64,000 bases of DNA, taken from Streptomyces sp. LX-29. GTDB lineage: Bacteria; Actinomycetota; Actinomycetes; Streptomycetales; Streptomycetaceae. The stretch covers positions 2,852,001-2,916,000 of the forward strand of contig NZ_CP089746.1 in assembly GCF_029541745.1 (NCBI RefSeq). The letters are read 5' to 3'. Shown here piece after piece: positions 43,556 through 51,449 of the stretch (positions within the stretch are counted from its first letter, which is position 1; each line of letters starts with the position of its first letter). The translations under genes and the position numbers were made by a program. The notes under the pieces were generated by a model. That model was not told the DNA's origin. It did not search any database and worked only from the letters and a program-made list of their open reading frames with translations.

Positions 43556-44580
43556 GCCGTGGGCTCCTTCGTCTCGTCCGTCTCGTCCGTCTCGTCGTGC
43601 CGATGGGGGCCGAGGTCGTCCGACGCGCCGCCGGCCGTGACGCCGGCGCGGGGCGTGAGGTGGTGCAGGACGAGGTCGCGAATCCGGTCGGCGACCGTCG
43701 CCCCGTCCTCCACCGGCGTCATGTGGCCGACCCCCGGCAGTTCGGTGACGCCCACGCAGTGCGGGAGCAGCGCGGCCAGGGCGTACGCGTGGCGCACGGG
43801 GGTGAGCCGGTCGGCGGCGCCGTGCACGATCGCCGTCGGCACGGCCACCCGTGTCACCCCGCGGTCCAGGTCCAGCTCGGCCAGCACCCGCCCCCAGTCG
43901 GCGCGCACCCCGCGCGGGCAGCCGGCCACGATGCGGGCGCACGCCTCCACCATCTCCGCGGAGGCGTCGGGCCCCAGGGTGATGTAGCGCAGCACCCGGC
44001 GGCCCAGCGGCGCCAGCGGGCTGGCCGGGGCGCGGGAGGTGAGGATCGCGTGGTGCAGCGCCGTGCGGAGCCGGCCGGCCCGCAGCGGCACCACGTGCGA
44101 CCGCGCGGGCAGCCGGGAGCTGCCGGTGCTGCACAGCAGCGCGGCCGCGGCGTGCGCGCGGAAGTGCGGACGGGCGGAGGAGGCCATCAGGGTCATGCCG
44201 CCCATGGAGTGGCCGGCGAGCACCGCGCGTTGGCCGGCGGCGGAGTCCAGGGTGGCCTCCAGCACCGCCTCCAGGTCGTCGGCGAGGGCGTCGGTGGAGC
44301 AGCCGCCGGGCCGGGCGACGGGGCTGCCGCCGTGCCCGCGCAGGTCGTAGGTGATCACCTGGTGGTCGGCGGCCAGCTCGCGGATGACCCGCGCCCAGAA
44401 GGCGGTCGAGCAGGTCCAGCCGTGGACCAGCACCACCGCGGGGGCGCCGTCGGGCCCGTGCACCTCGACGTGCAGCCGGGCGCCGTCGGCCGAGGTGACG
44501 GTGAGCTCGTGGGCGGGGGCCGGGGGTGCGAACGGCCCGGAGCGCATATGCGGCGTACGGCGCGGACGGAGGGTGCTCAC
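43552..44580 (-). CDS. Alpha/beta hydrolase (LipR-like)
   Basis: 342 residues. The nucleophile elbow GHSMGG places Ser125; HGW (about 53) forms the oxyanion region, and the late GVGHMTP gives the catalytic His. The C-terminal end is Asp/Glu/Thr-rich with a DETDETDET repeat. The GTG at 44580 overlaps the monooxygenase stop (GTGA), and the gene overlaps the SDR by ATGA. It may hydrolyse the ester made by the upstream Baeyer-Villiger enzyme. Confidence 0.88.
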   Translation of the reverse strand: MSTLRPRRTPHMRSGPFAPPAPAHELTVTSADGARLHVEVHGPDGAPAVVLVHGWTCSTAFWARVIRELAADHQVITYDLRGHGGSPVARPGGCSTDALADDLEAVLEATLDSAAGQRAVLAGHSMGGMTLMASSARPHFRAHAAAALLCSTGSSRLPARSHVVPLRAGRLRTALHHAILTSRAPASPLAPLGRRVLRYITLGPDASAEMVEACARIVAGCPRGVRADWGRVLAELDLDRGVTRVAVPTAIVHGAADRLTPVRHAYALAALLPHCVGVTELPGVGHMTPVEDGATVADRIRDLVLHHLTPRAGVTAGGASDDLGPHRHDETDETDETKEPTA

Positions 44581-46502
44581 GCGGCCACCTCCGCGGCGCC
44601 GGCACGACCGGCGTCCGTACCACCGGCATCAGCATGGGCACCGACATCACCGGCATCGGCATCGGCATCGGCATCACCGGCGTCCGCGCGGCCGGCATCG
44701 ACACGACCCGCGTCCGTACGACCGGCACCCACACGACCGGGATCCGCACGACCCGCATCCGCGCGGCCGGCATCGGCATCACCGGCACCAGCCCGACCCG
44801 CGTCCGTACGACCCGCGTCCGTACGACCCGCGTCCGTACGACCCGCGTCCGCGCGGCCGGCAACGGCACGATCCGCCTCCGTACGACGGGCGTCCGTACC
44901 GCCCCCGCCCTCGTCCCCGCCCCCGCCCCCACCCCCGGCGGCAGCGCGCCGGGTGGCCGGGACCGTCTCCGTACGGGACGGGACCCCCTCCCGGCCGCGC
45001 AGCACCTCGTACTCCGCCAGGTCCACCCGTCGGGTCACCCTCTTGAACTCGCCCGTGGTGCCGGGCCAGACCGTCGTGTTGCGGCCCTCGGCGTCGAGGT
45101 ACCAGCTGGTGCAGCCGCCGGTGTTCCACACCGTGCGGCCCATGCGCCGCTGGAGGCCGGCCGCCCAGGCGTCCACCGCCGACTGGCGCGCGTCCAGCGC
45201 CGCCCTGCCGCGCGGGCCGCCGAGTCGGTCCAACTGCCGCAGGTAGTCGGCGAGGTAGTTCAGCTGCGCCTCGATCATGAGGATCATCGAGCTGTTCCCG
45301 AGCCCGGTGTTGGGGCCGATGATCATCATGAAGTTGGGGAAGCCGGCGATCGAGCCGCCGCGCAGCGCCCGCATGCCCGTGTCCCGCCACTCCTCGGCCA
45401 GGGTGGTACCGCGGGCGCCGGTGACGCGCTCGGCGAGCGGCATGTCGGTGATCCGGAATCCGGTGCCGAAGACGAGCGCGTCGGCCTCGGTGGTGGTGCC
45501 GTCGGAGGCCACCAGCGTCGAGCCCCGCACCTCGGCGAGGCCGGAGGCGATCAGCCGCACATTGGGCCGGGCCAGCGCCGGGTAGTAGTCGTTGGAGAGC
45601 AGGATGCGCTTGCAGCCGATCCGGTAGGACGGGGTGAGCTTGGCGCGCAGCGCGGGGTCCTTGATGGACCGGGCCATGTTGCGCTGGGCGAGGCGCTCGA
45701 CGAAGCCCAGCTGGCGCGGCCGCTTGGTGAAGGCGCTGACCTGGAGCTCGCGCACGCCCCACAGCAGCCCGCGGCGGAGCGTGCCGGTGACCGGCACCTT
45801 GGCGTGCAGCCACTGCTCGACCTCGCTGATGCGGCGGTCGGCGCGCGGCAGCACCCAGGCCGGGGTGCGCTGGAAGAGTTCCAGCCGTGCCACCTCCGGC
45901 TGGATGGCCGGCACGATCTGGATGGCCGAGGCTCCGGTGCCGACCATCGCGACCCGCTTGCCGCGCAGGTCGACCTCGTGGTCCCAGCGGGCGGAGTGGA
46001 AGACCGCGCCGGGGAAGGTGTCCAGGCCCGGGATGTCCGGAATCCTGGGGTCGGAGAGCGGCCCGGCGGCGGAGACGACCATGTCGGCGGTGAGTGTGCC
46101 GCGGCTGGTCCCCACCTCCCAGCGCAGCGCCTCGGTGTCCCAGCGCAGCGCGCGCACCTCGGTGTGGAAGCGCAGGTGCGGCCGCAGCCCGAAGGTGTCG
46201 GCGACCCGCTCGAGATAGGCCCGGATGTGCGGCTGGCCGGAGAAGTTGCGCGGCCAGCCGGGGTTCGGCGCGAAGGAGAAGGAGTACAGGTGGGAGGGCA
46301 CGTCACAGGCGCAGCCCGGGTAGGTGTTGTCCCGCCAGGTGCCGCCGACCGACCCGGCCCGCTCCAGCACGACGAAGTCGGTGATGCCCTCGCGGCGCAG
46401 TCGCACCGCCGCGCCCAGGCCGCCGAAGCCGGACCCGATCACCGCCACCCGTACGTGTCCCGGCGTCAGCTCGTCCGTGTGTGCCGGCGTCAGCTCGCCC
46501 AT
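44577..46502 (-). CDS. Baeyer-Villiger flavin monooxygenase with repetitive C-terminal tail
   Basis: 641 residues. FAD motif GSGFGG (23-28), BVMO fingerprint FPGAVFHSARW (163-173; FxGxxxHxxxW), and NADPH motif GTGASA (about 188-193). It inserts oxygen beside a ketone to make an ester. The enzyme proper ends near residue 505. The last about 130 residues are a degenerate DAGR[AT]-type repeat tail with no counterpart in typical members. GGAGGAG stands 8 nt before the ATG. First gene of the operon; divergent from a MerR regulator. Confidence 0.92.
   Translation of the reverse strand: MGELTPAHTDELTPGHVRVAVIGSGFGGLGAAVRLRREGITDFVVLERAGSVGGTWRDNTYPGCACDVPSHLYSFSFAPNPGWPRNFSGQPHIRAYLERVADTFGLRPHLRFHTEVRALRWDTEALRWEVGTSRGTLTADMVVSAAGPLSDPRIPDIPGLDTFPGAVFHSARWDHEVDLRGKRVAMVGTGASAIQIVPAIQPEVARLELFQRTPAWVLPRADRRISEVEQWLHAKVPVTGTLRRGLLWGVRELQVSAFTKRPRQLGFVERLAQRNMARSIKDPALRAKLTPSYRIGCKRILLSNDYYPALARPNVRLIASGLAEVRGSTLVASDGTTTEADALVFGTGFRITDMPLAERVTGARGTTLAEEWRDTGMRALRGGSIAGFPNFMMIIGPNTGLGNSSMILMIEAQLNYLADYLRQLDRLGGPRGRAALDARQSAVDAWAAGLQRRMGRTVWNTGGCTSWYLDAEGRNTTVWPGTTGEFKRVTRRVDLAEYEVLRGREGVPSRTETVPATRRAAAGGGGGGGDEGGGGTDARRTEADRAVAGRADAGRTDAGRTDAGRTDAGRAGAGDADAGRADAGRADPGRVGAGRTDAGRVDAGRADAGDADADADAGDVGAHADAGGTDAGRAGAAEVAA
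44590..44900. repeat. Minisatellite encoding the monooxygenase C-terminal tail
   Basis: Degenerate 15-bp units code for the DAGRx repeats. At 44795-44839 GACCCGCGTCCGTAC occurs three times in a row without change, with a fourth partial copy to 44854, a sign of recent slippage. Confidence 0.75.
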
Positions 46503-46544
46503 GCCGCCGCTCCTCCCGAGTCATTCGAGCGAAACCCTAATCGC

Positions 46545-46560
46545 GCCAGTAATCACTGGC
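46545..46560. promoter_or_regulatory. Inverted repeat in the monooxygenase/MerR intergenic region
   Basis: GCCAGT-AATC-ACTGGC is a perfect 6-bp inverted repeat, 43 bp before the monooxygenase start. A second weaker one, CTAC-N6-GTAG, lies near 46590. MerR proteins bind such symmetric sites in promoter spacers. Confidence 0.5.
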
Positions 46561-46675
46561 ACGATCGGAGCGTAGGGCAGTGAGCTACTCAGCGGTAGAG
46601 GTTTGACCGGTCGAGTTACCGCCGGTCTCGGCCGCCCCGACGCCACCTGACCGCCCTCCGCGGCCTCCGGCTGCA

Positions 46676-46681
46676 TAGGCT
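46676..46681 (+). promoter_or_regulatory. Leaderless -10 element of the MerR gene
   Basis: TAGGCT ends 6 nt before the GTG at 46688; no Shine-Dalgarno is present. Confidence 0.5.
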
Positions 46682-46687
46682 GGCGCC

Positions 46688-47506
46688 GTGGCGAACAGCG
46701 ATCCCCAGTGCGAGGGCGGGCGTGAGTACCGGATGGACGAGCTGGCCGAGGCGGCCGGCATCACCGTCCGTACGCTGCGTTTCTACCGGGAGCGCAAGCT
46801 GATCCCACCGCCCCGCCGGGAGGGTCGGATCGCCTGGTACAACGAGCACCATCTGGCCCGGCTGCGGACCATCGGCGCGCTGCTGGAGCGCGGCCACACC
46901 CTGGGCGGCATCGCGGAGCTGCTGACCGCCTTCGAGAGCGGCCGGGACGTCGCCGAGCTGCTGGGGCTGGCGGGCGCGGCCATCACCGTCCCGTGGTCCG
47001 AGGAGCAGGCCGTCCGGCTGACCCCCGAGGATCTCGCCGACCGCTTCGCGGGCGAGGTCACCCCCGAGAACCTGGCCGCCGCCCTGGACGTGGGCTATCT
47101 CGCGGTGGACGGCGACGAGATCGTCCACGTCAGCCGCCGGCTTCTGGACGCCTCCACCGCCCTGGTCGGCAGCGGCATCCCGCTGGCCGCCGTGCTGGCC
47201 GCCGGCCGTGAGCTGCGCGTCCACGTCGACGCCATAGCCGAGACCTTCACCCGTCTGATCACCACCCATGTCCTGGCTGATGTGATCGCCCACACCGCGG
47301 ACGGCGCCACGCCCACCGCCGCGGAGGTGACACGGATCACCGAGACGGTCGAGCGGCTGCGCCCCACCGCCAAGGCCGTGGTCGACGCCGAGATGTCGAT
47401 GGCCATGGACCGCCGGATCCGAGCGGAGCTGGACGCGTGGCTCGCGGAGCACCGACCTGAGGCAGGCGACCCGGGCGAACCGGGCGAGGCGTCGGCAGCG
47501 CACTGA
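46688..47506 (+). CDS. MerR family transcriptional regulator
   Basis: 272 residues. The N-terminal winged HTH is YRMDELAEAAGITVRTLRFYRERKLIPPPRREGRIAWYNEHHLARLRTI (about 14-60), followed by a coiled helix and a long C-terminal effector domain of about 180 residues without the Cys ligands of metal sensors, so an organic effector is more likely. Leaderless GTG. It is divergent from the BVMO-hydrolase-SDR operon and probably controls it through sites in 46503-46687. Confidence 0.85.
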   Translation: MANSDPQCEGGREYRMDELAEAAGITVRTLRFYRERKLIPPPRREGRIAWYNEHHLARLRTIGALLERGHTLGGIAELLTAFESGRDVAELLGLAGAAITVPWSEEQAVRLTPEDLADRFAGEVTPENLAAALDVGYLAVDGDEIVHVSRRLLDASTALVGSGIPLAAVLAAGRELRVHVDAIAETFTRLITTHVLADVIAHTADGATPTAAEVTRITETVERLRPTAKAVVDAEMSMAMDRRIRAELDAWLAEHRPEAGDPGEPGEASAAH

Positions 47507-47604
47507 AGGGGCGCGAGGCCGTGACGTGTGCGGCTCCGCCGGGTGGGCGCGGCGTGCCGTGAGCGGCTCCACCGCGCGGGCGAGACCGGCCACGGCAGCG
47601 CCCG

Positions 47605-47648
47605 AAGGGGCGCGGGGAACCGCGCGACCGGCCACGACGCGCCCGCGG
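47605..47648. repeat. Streptomyces-type dispersed intergenic hairpin repeat
   Basis: Between the convergent merR and exonuclease genes lies AAGGGGCGCGGGGAACCGCG and flanking sequence. The core GCGCGG-GGAA-CCGCGC (47610-47625) forms a hairpin. A related start (GAAGGGGCGCG) also occurs at the merR stop. From memory this motif recurs between genes in many Streptomyces genomes; here it can act as a terminator for both genes. Confidence 0.55.
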
Positions 47649-47676
47649 ACGGCATACCGGACTTCCGGCGAAGCGC

Positions 47677-48480
47677 TCAGCGCGCCGAGCCGTACGAGAC
47701 CGTCACCGGGGCGTGGTCCGACCAGCGCAGCTCGTGGCTGGCGGCGCGCTCCACGACGGCCTTCAGGGCGCGCCCGGCCAGCCCCTCGGTCGCCACGTGG
47801 TAGTCGATGCGCCAGCCGGTGTCGTTGTCGAAGGCGCGGCCGCGGTAGGACCACCAGGAGTACGGGCCCTCGGTGTCCGGGTGCAGGGCGCGCACCACGT
47901 CCACGTAGGCGGCCTCGTCGAAGACCCGGCCGAGCCACTCCCGCTCCTCGGGCAGGAAGCCGGCGCTCTTCCGGTTGGCCCGCCAGTTCTTCAGGTCGGC
48001 CTCGCGGTGGGCGATGTTCCAGTCGCCGCAGACCAGCACCTCGCGACCGCCGGCGGCGGCCCGCTCGCGCAGCCCCTTGAGGTAGGGCAGGAACTCGGCC
48101 ATGAACCGCTCCTTCTCGTCCTGCCGCGGGGTGCCCACCTCGCCCGAGGGCAGATAGAGGCTGGCCACGGTCACGCCGGGCAGGTCGACCTCGACGTAGC
48201 GCCCGCCGCCGTCGAACTCGGCGGACCCGAAGCCGACCCGTACGGCGTCCGGCTCCCGCCGGGAGTAGACGGCGACCCCGGCCCGCCCCTTGGCGGCGGC
48301 CGGCGCGTGCACGGTGTGCCAGCCCTCCGGCTGCCGCACCTCGTCCGTCAGCTGGCCCGGCTCGGCCCGCACCTCCTGGAGGCAGACCACATCGGCGGAG
48401 GTCGCGGCCAGCCACGGCAGGAAGCCCTTCTTGGCGGCGGCGCGCAGGCCATTCACATTCACGGACGTCACGGTGAGCAT
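47677..48480 (-). CDS. xthA: Exodeoxyribonuclease III (AP endonuclease)
   Basis: 267 residues, Mg-dependent EEP-family nuclease for base-excision repair. Seen: SVNVNGLRAAAKKG (metal Asn), LQEVRAEPGQL (metal Glu), GDWNIAHREADLKN (Asp/Asn), YSWWSYRGRAFDNDTGWRIDYHVAT and the final SDHAPVTVSY (catalytic Asp-His). The ATG at 48480 has a leaderless TATCGT (48487-48492) 6 nt upstream. Divergent from an acetyltransferase gene that is also predicted leaderless. Confidence 0.94.
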   Translation of the reverse strand: MLTVTSVNVNGLRAAAKKGFLPWLAATSADVVCLQEVRAEPGQLTDEVRQPEGWHTVHAPAAAKGRAGVAVYSRREPDAVRVGFGSAEFDGGGRYVEVDLPGVTVASLYLPSGEVGTPRQDEKERFMAEFLPYLKGLRERAAAGGREVLVCGDWNIAHREADLKNWRANRKSAGFLPEEREWLGRVFDEAAYVDVVRALHPDTEGPYSWWSYRGRAFDNDTGWRIDYHVATEGLAGRALKAVVERAASHELRWSDHAPVTVSYGSAR

Positions 48481-48486
48481 TCCGGC

Positions 48487-48492
48487 ACGATA
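48487..48492 (-). promoter_or_regulatory. Leaderless -10 element of xthA
   Basis: TATCGT on the minus strand ends 6 nt before the ATG at 48480. Confidence 0.45.
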
Positions 48493-48534
48493 CCGACATC
48501 CGATACGTACTCGCGTTCGCACCGGGCCCCGCCG

Positions 48535-48540
48535 TACGAT
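48535..48540 (+). promoter_or_regulatory. Leaderless -10 element of the GNAT gene
   Basis: TACGAT ends 7 nt before the ATG at 48548. It and the xthA box are back to back within 67 bp. Confidence 0.45.
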
Positions 48541-48547
48541 CCGCGGA

Positions 48548-49033
48548 ATGGACATCCGGCCTATACGCTTCGACCACCCCGACGCCGTCAAGCTGAGCGA
48601 TCAGGTGCAGCAGGAGTACGCCGAGCGCTACGGCGAGGGCGACCTGACCGCGCTGGACCCGGCGGACTTCGCGCCGCCGCGGGGCCTCTTCCTGATCGCG
48701 TACGACGAGCGGGACCGCCCCGTCGCCTCCGGTGGCTGGCGCTCCCAGGACCGGAACGACGAGGGGTTCTCGGACGGCGACGCCGAGCTGAAGCGGATGT
48801 TCGTGGTGCGCGAGGCCCGCGGACAGGGGCTGGCGCGGCGCATCCTGGCCGCCCTGGAGGAGAACGCCCGGGAGGCCGGGCGGGCCCGGATGGTCCTGGA
48901 GACCGGCATCAAGCAGCCGGAGGCGATCACCCTGTACGCGTCGAGCGGCTATGCGCCGGTGCCGAAGTTCGGCTTCTACCGGGAGTACGAGGACAGCCGC
49001 TGCATGGGCAAGCCGCTGCCACAGGACGGCTGA
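48548..49033 (+). CDS. GNAT family N-acetyltransferase
   Basis: 161 residues. The acetyl-CoA binding motif A is LKRMFVVREARGQGLARRILAALEENARE (R-G-Q-G-L-A core), followed by the beta-bulge and LYASSGYAPVPKFGFY, the common C-terminal end of the fold. The substrate is unknown. The start ATG fits a leaderless transcript. It is divergent from xthA and precedes the snapalysin gene by 93 nt. Confidence 0.88.
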   Translation: MDIRPIRFDHPDAVKLSDQVQQEYAERYGEGDLTALDPADFAPPRGLFLIAYDERDRPVASGGWRSQDRNDEGFSDGDAELKRMFVVREARGQGLARRILAALEENAREAGRARMVLETGIKQPEAITLYASSGYAPVPKFGFYREYEDSRCMGKPLPQDG

Positions 49034-49126
49034 GGCGCGGTTGAGCGGGGGTCGAGCCGGGCAGTGAGCAGGGGCGGGCGCTTGTCATGCTCACGCCCGC
49101 ACACCCCCCACTCAGGAGGCCCCCCC

Positions 49127-49693
49127 ATGTCCTCAGGCAAGACCCTCCGCGCGTTATCCGCCGCCCTGCTGAGCGCGGCCACGCTGGTCGCCGCCCAGAC
49201 CACGGCCGCGGCGGCCCCGACCCCGACCCCGACCCCGAGCGTCCGGGTCGCCACGTACGACGCCAGCGGCTCCGCCGAGTTCCGCTCCGCGGTGGACCGG
49301 GGCGCGGCGATATGGAACGAGAGCGTCGCCGCCGTCCAGCTGCGCCCGGCCGCGGCGGGCCAGCGCGCCGACATCCGCGTCCTCGCCGACAACGGCTGGC
49401 CCCGCGCCATTCCCGCCGGCCTCGGCCGGGGCACCGTCTACATCGGCCGCCAGGCCGTCGACCAGGGGTACGACACCGTCCGCATCTCCTCCCATGAGCT
49501 CGGCCACATCCTCGGCCTCCCCGACCGCAAGCCGGGCCCCTGCTCCAGCCTGATGTCCGGCTCGACGGCGGGGGTCTCCTGCACCAACCCGTATCCGAAC
49601 GCGGCGGAGAAGGCGGAGGTCGAGGGGGACTTCGGCGGACGTTTCGCGCCGCGCTCGGCGGACGTCGCCTGGAACGTTCCGATCAGGGACTGA
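49127..49693 (+). CDS. snpA: Snapalysin-type small neutral metalloprotease
   Basis: 188 residues, secreted. A signal peptide of about 30 residues ends near QTTAAAAP. The zinc motif is HELGHILGLPD: His123, Glu124, His127 and Asp133 as the third ligand, diagnostic of peptidase family M7. Two Cys pairs in the C-terminal part (CSSLMSGSTAGVSC) match the family disulfide. AGGAGG sits 7 nt before the ATG. Codon 10 is TTA (49154-49156), so translation should need the bldA tRNA. The usual neighbouring LysR activator is missing. It overlaps the convergent small gene by 11 bp. Confidence 0.93.
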   Translation: MSSGKTLRALSAALLSAATLVAAQTTAAAAPTPTPTPSVRVATYDASGSAEFRSAVDRGAAIWNESVAAVQLRPAAAGQRADIRVLADNGWPRAIPAGLGRGTVYIGRQAVDQGYDTVRISSHELGHILGLPDRKPGPCSSLMSGSTAGVSCTNPYPNAAEKAEVEGDFGGRFAPRSADVAWNVPIRD

Positions 49694-50066
49694 CGTGGGG
49701 CGCTCCCCCCACCGCCGGGGCGGGCAGCCGCCCGCCCCGGCTCTCGGCGACCCGCAGGACGTCGGTGAGGGCCTCGGTCAGCCGACGGGCGAGGAAGCGC
49801 AGCTCCCCGGCGTCGACCTTGCGGTCGTCCAGCATGACGCGCGCGTGCCCGAGCAGCTCGCCCGCCATCCGCAACTGCGCCGCCTCCATCTCGTCCGCCA
49901 CCTTGGTGAGCAGACCACTGCCGTCGGAGTCGAGATAGCAGGGTGTGCCGTTGGGACCGGGCCAGGGCAACAGGCGCAGGGGTGTCGTGAGTTCCTTGGC
50001 GGCAGGGTCTGGCATATCGGCGCTCCTTGTGGCGTTGACCATGTCTCGCGCATCTGGTGACTTCAT
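49683..50066 (-). CDS. Hypothetical protein next to an XRE regulator
   Basis: 127 residues, acidic and mostly helical: LRLLPWPGPNGTPCYLDSDGSG (contracted) then LLTKVADEMEAAQLRMAGELLGHARVML and a helix with LRFLARRLTEALTDVLRVAESRG. GGAGGT stands before the ATG at 50066. It is divergent from the XRE/TPR regulator, the common arrangement for a regulator and a small partner in Streptomyces. Codon use is less GC-biased at its 5' end. No family is recognised. Confidence 0.68.
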   Translation of the reverse strand: MKSPDARDMVNATRSADMPDPAAKELTTPLRLLPWPGPNGTPCYLDSDGSGLLTKVADEMEAAQLRMAGELLGHARVMLDDRKVDAGELRFLARRLTEALTDVLRVAESRGGRLPAPAVGGAPHVSP

Positions 50067-50147
50067 CGAATTACCTCCGTTGTTCTCGGGGAGGGGCCAT
50101 CTGGGAGGCCAGAGAGGGGCCAGGCTGAGGCGAGAGAGGGGGCCAGG

Positions 50148-51389
50148 ATGAGTGGTGATCGACGCCAGCAGTTCGGCGCCTACCTCACGCGACTCCGACG
50201 AGCCACGGGCAGAAGCCAACGTCAGTTGGCGGACCGGTTGTGCGCATTGTCGGGTCTGCAGTCGGTGACGAGGAACGAGGTGTCACGTTGGGAGCGCGGC
50301 GGGCGCGTGCCCGACGCCTGGCTGACCTTCCTGGCACAGGCGCTGGACACCTCGCCGAGCGAACTGGCCCGAGCCGCCGCCTATGCGCGCGGCGAAACGG
50401 ATACCGCTCCCCCAGGACCGGACACCACACTGGCCGCCCTGCTGCCGCAGGGCGACCCCTTGGCTCCCCTGACAGCGCGGACGGGGCAACGACTCGGCCA
50501 CGAGGCGGTGGCCCAGTTGGCGGACCGGGTGCATGCGTTACGGCTCGCCGATGACGTGCTCGCCGGTGGCGACCTGATCGCGCCGGCCTTCCGGCGTCTG
50601 GGCGCTGCGGTACGGCTCTACCGCGAGAGCACGTACGCGGAGGGGGTCGGGCGCGCACTGCTCGCACAGATCGGCGAACTGGCCCAGATCACCGGATGGA
50701 TCGCGAGCGACGCCGGTCGACACGAGCAGGCCGAGCGCGCGTACCGCATCGGCATCGCGGCGGCGCGGCAGGCGGGCGATCGCCCGCTGACCGGCCATCT
50801 CACCGGAAGTCTGGCCTACCAGTTCAGCAACACGGGCCGGCTGCGGGAGGGTGTCGAGCTGGCTCGCGCAGCCCTCGCGGACGCGGGACCGGAGGCCCCC
50901 GGGAAAGCACGGGCCCTGTTCCTGGACCGGATCGCATGGGCGCACACTCGCGCGGGCGACGCGCAATCGGCGATGCGCGCCCTGGACGAAGCCCATGAAG
51001 CCCTGTCCGAGGACCAGGAACCGGCACCGCTGTGGGCGTACTGGGTGAGCCGCGCAGAACTGCGGGTGATGGATGCGCGGGTCTACACCGAACTGCGCCG
51101 CCCTCTGCGCGCCGTACCGCTGTTGGAGGATGTGCTCACACAGTACGACGCCACGCACACGCGCGAAATCGCCCTGTATCGCTCGTGGCTTGCCATCGCC
51201 CTCGCCGACGCCAACGAGCCCGAGCAGGCGGCGGCGGAGGCCCAGCGCGTGATCTCCCTGTCCGGCGACGTCAGCAGCGAACGGGCCGCAGAGCGCTGCC
51301 GCGTCGTATTGCGCCGACTGAGCACCTTCAGGGACGTACCCGAAGTGCGCGGCCTGCTTGACGAGCACGGGCACCTGCTGAGCGTCTGA
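50148..51389 (+). CDS. XRE family regulator with TPR-like C-terminus, TTA codon
   Basis: 413 residues. The N-terminal HTH is at about 8-65 (QQFGAYLTRLRRATGRSQRQLADRL ... TRNEVSRWERGGRVPDAWLTFLAQAL). The C-terminal about 300 residues are repeated helical hairpins of TPR type (for example GRHEQAERAYRIGIAAARQAGD, TGRLREGVELARAAL, GDAQSAMRALDEAHEAL). Leu131 is encoded by TTA (50538-50540), so production should depend on bldA, linking it to development. Divergent from a small protein. It may sense a peptide or partner protein. Confidence 0.85.
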   Translation: MSGDRRQQFGAYLTRLRRATGRSQRQLADRLCALSGLQSVTRNEVSRWERGGRVPDAWLTFLAQALDTSPSELARAAAYARGETDTAPPGPDTTLAALLPQGDPLAPLTARTGQRLGHEAVAQLADRVHALRLADDVLAGGDLIAPAFRRLGAAVRLYRESTYAEGVGRALLAQIGELAQITGWIASDAGRHEQAERAYRIGIAAARQAGDRPLTGHLTGSLAYQFSNTGRLREGVELARAALADAGPEAPGKARALFLDRIAWAHTRAGDAQSAMRALDEAHEALSEDQEPAPLWAYWVSRAELRVMDARVYTELRRPLRAVPLLEDVLTQYDATHTREIALYRSWLAIALADANEPEQAAAEAQRVISLSGDVSSERAAERCRVVLRRLSTFRDVPEVRGLLDEHGHLLSV

Positions 51390-51449
51390 GGCGTGACCAC
51401 GCCGTAGCGGGGATCAGCTCCGGACCGGGGACGGGCAGGGGTTACCCCC

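Noticed and set aside
44590..44900. Regular short repeats considered as a CRISPR array
   Set aside because: The repeats are 15 bp, contiguous, in frame with the monooxygenase gene, and have no spacers; no cas genes are in the window.
49683..51389. Possible recently acquired island (XRE regulator and partner, less biased codons, TTA codon)
   Set aside because: There are no mobility genes, direct repeats or tRNA junctions around it, and similar regulator pairs are native in Streptomyces. I keep only the TTA observation.
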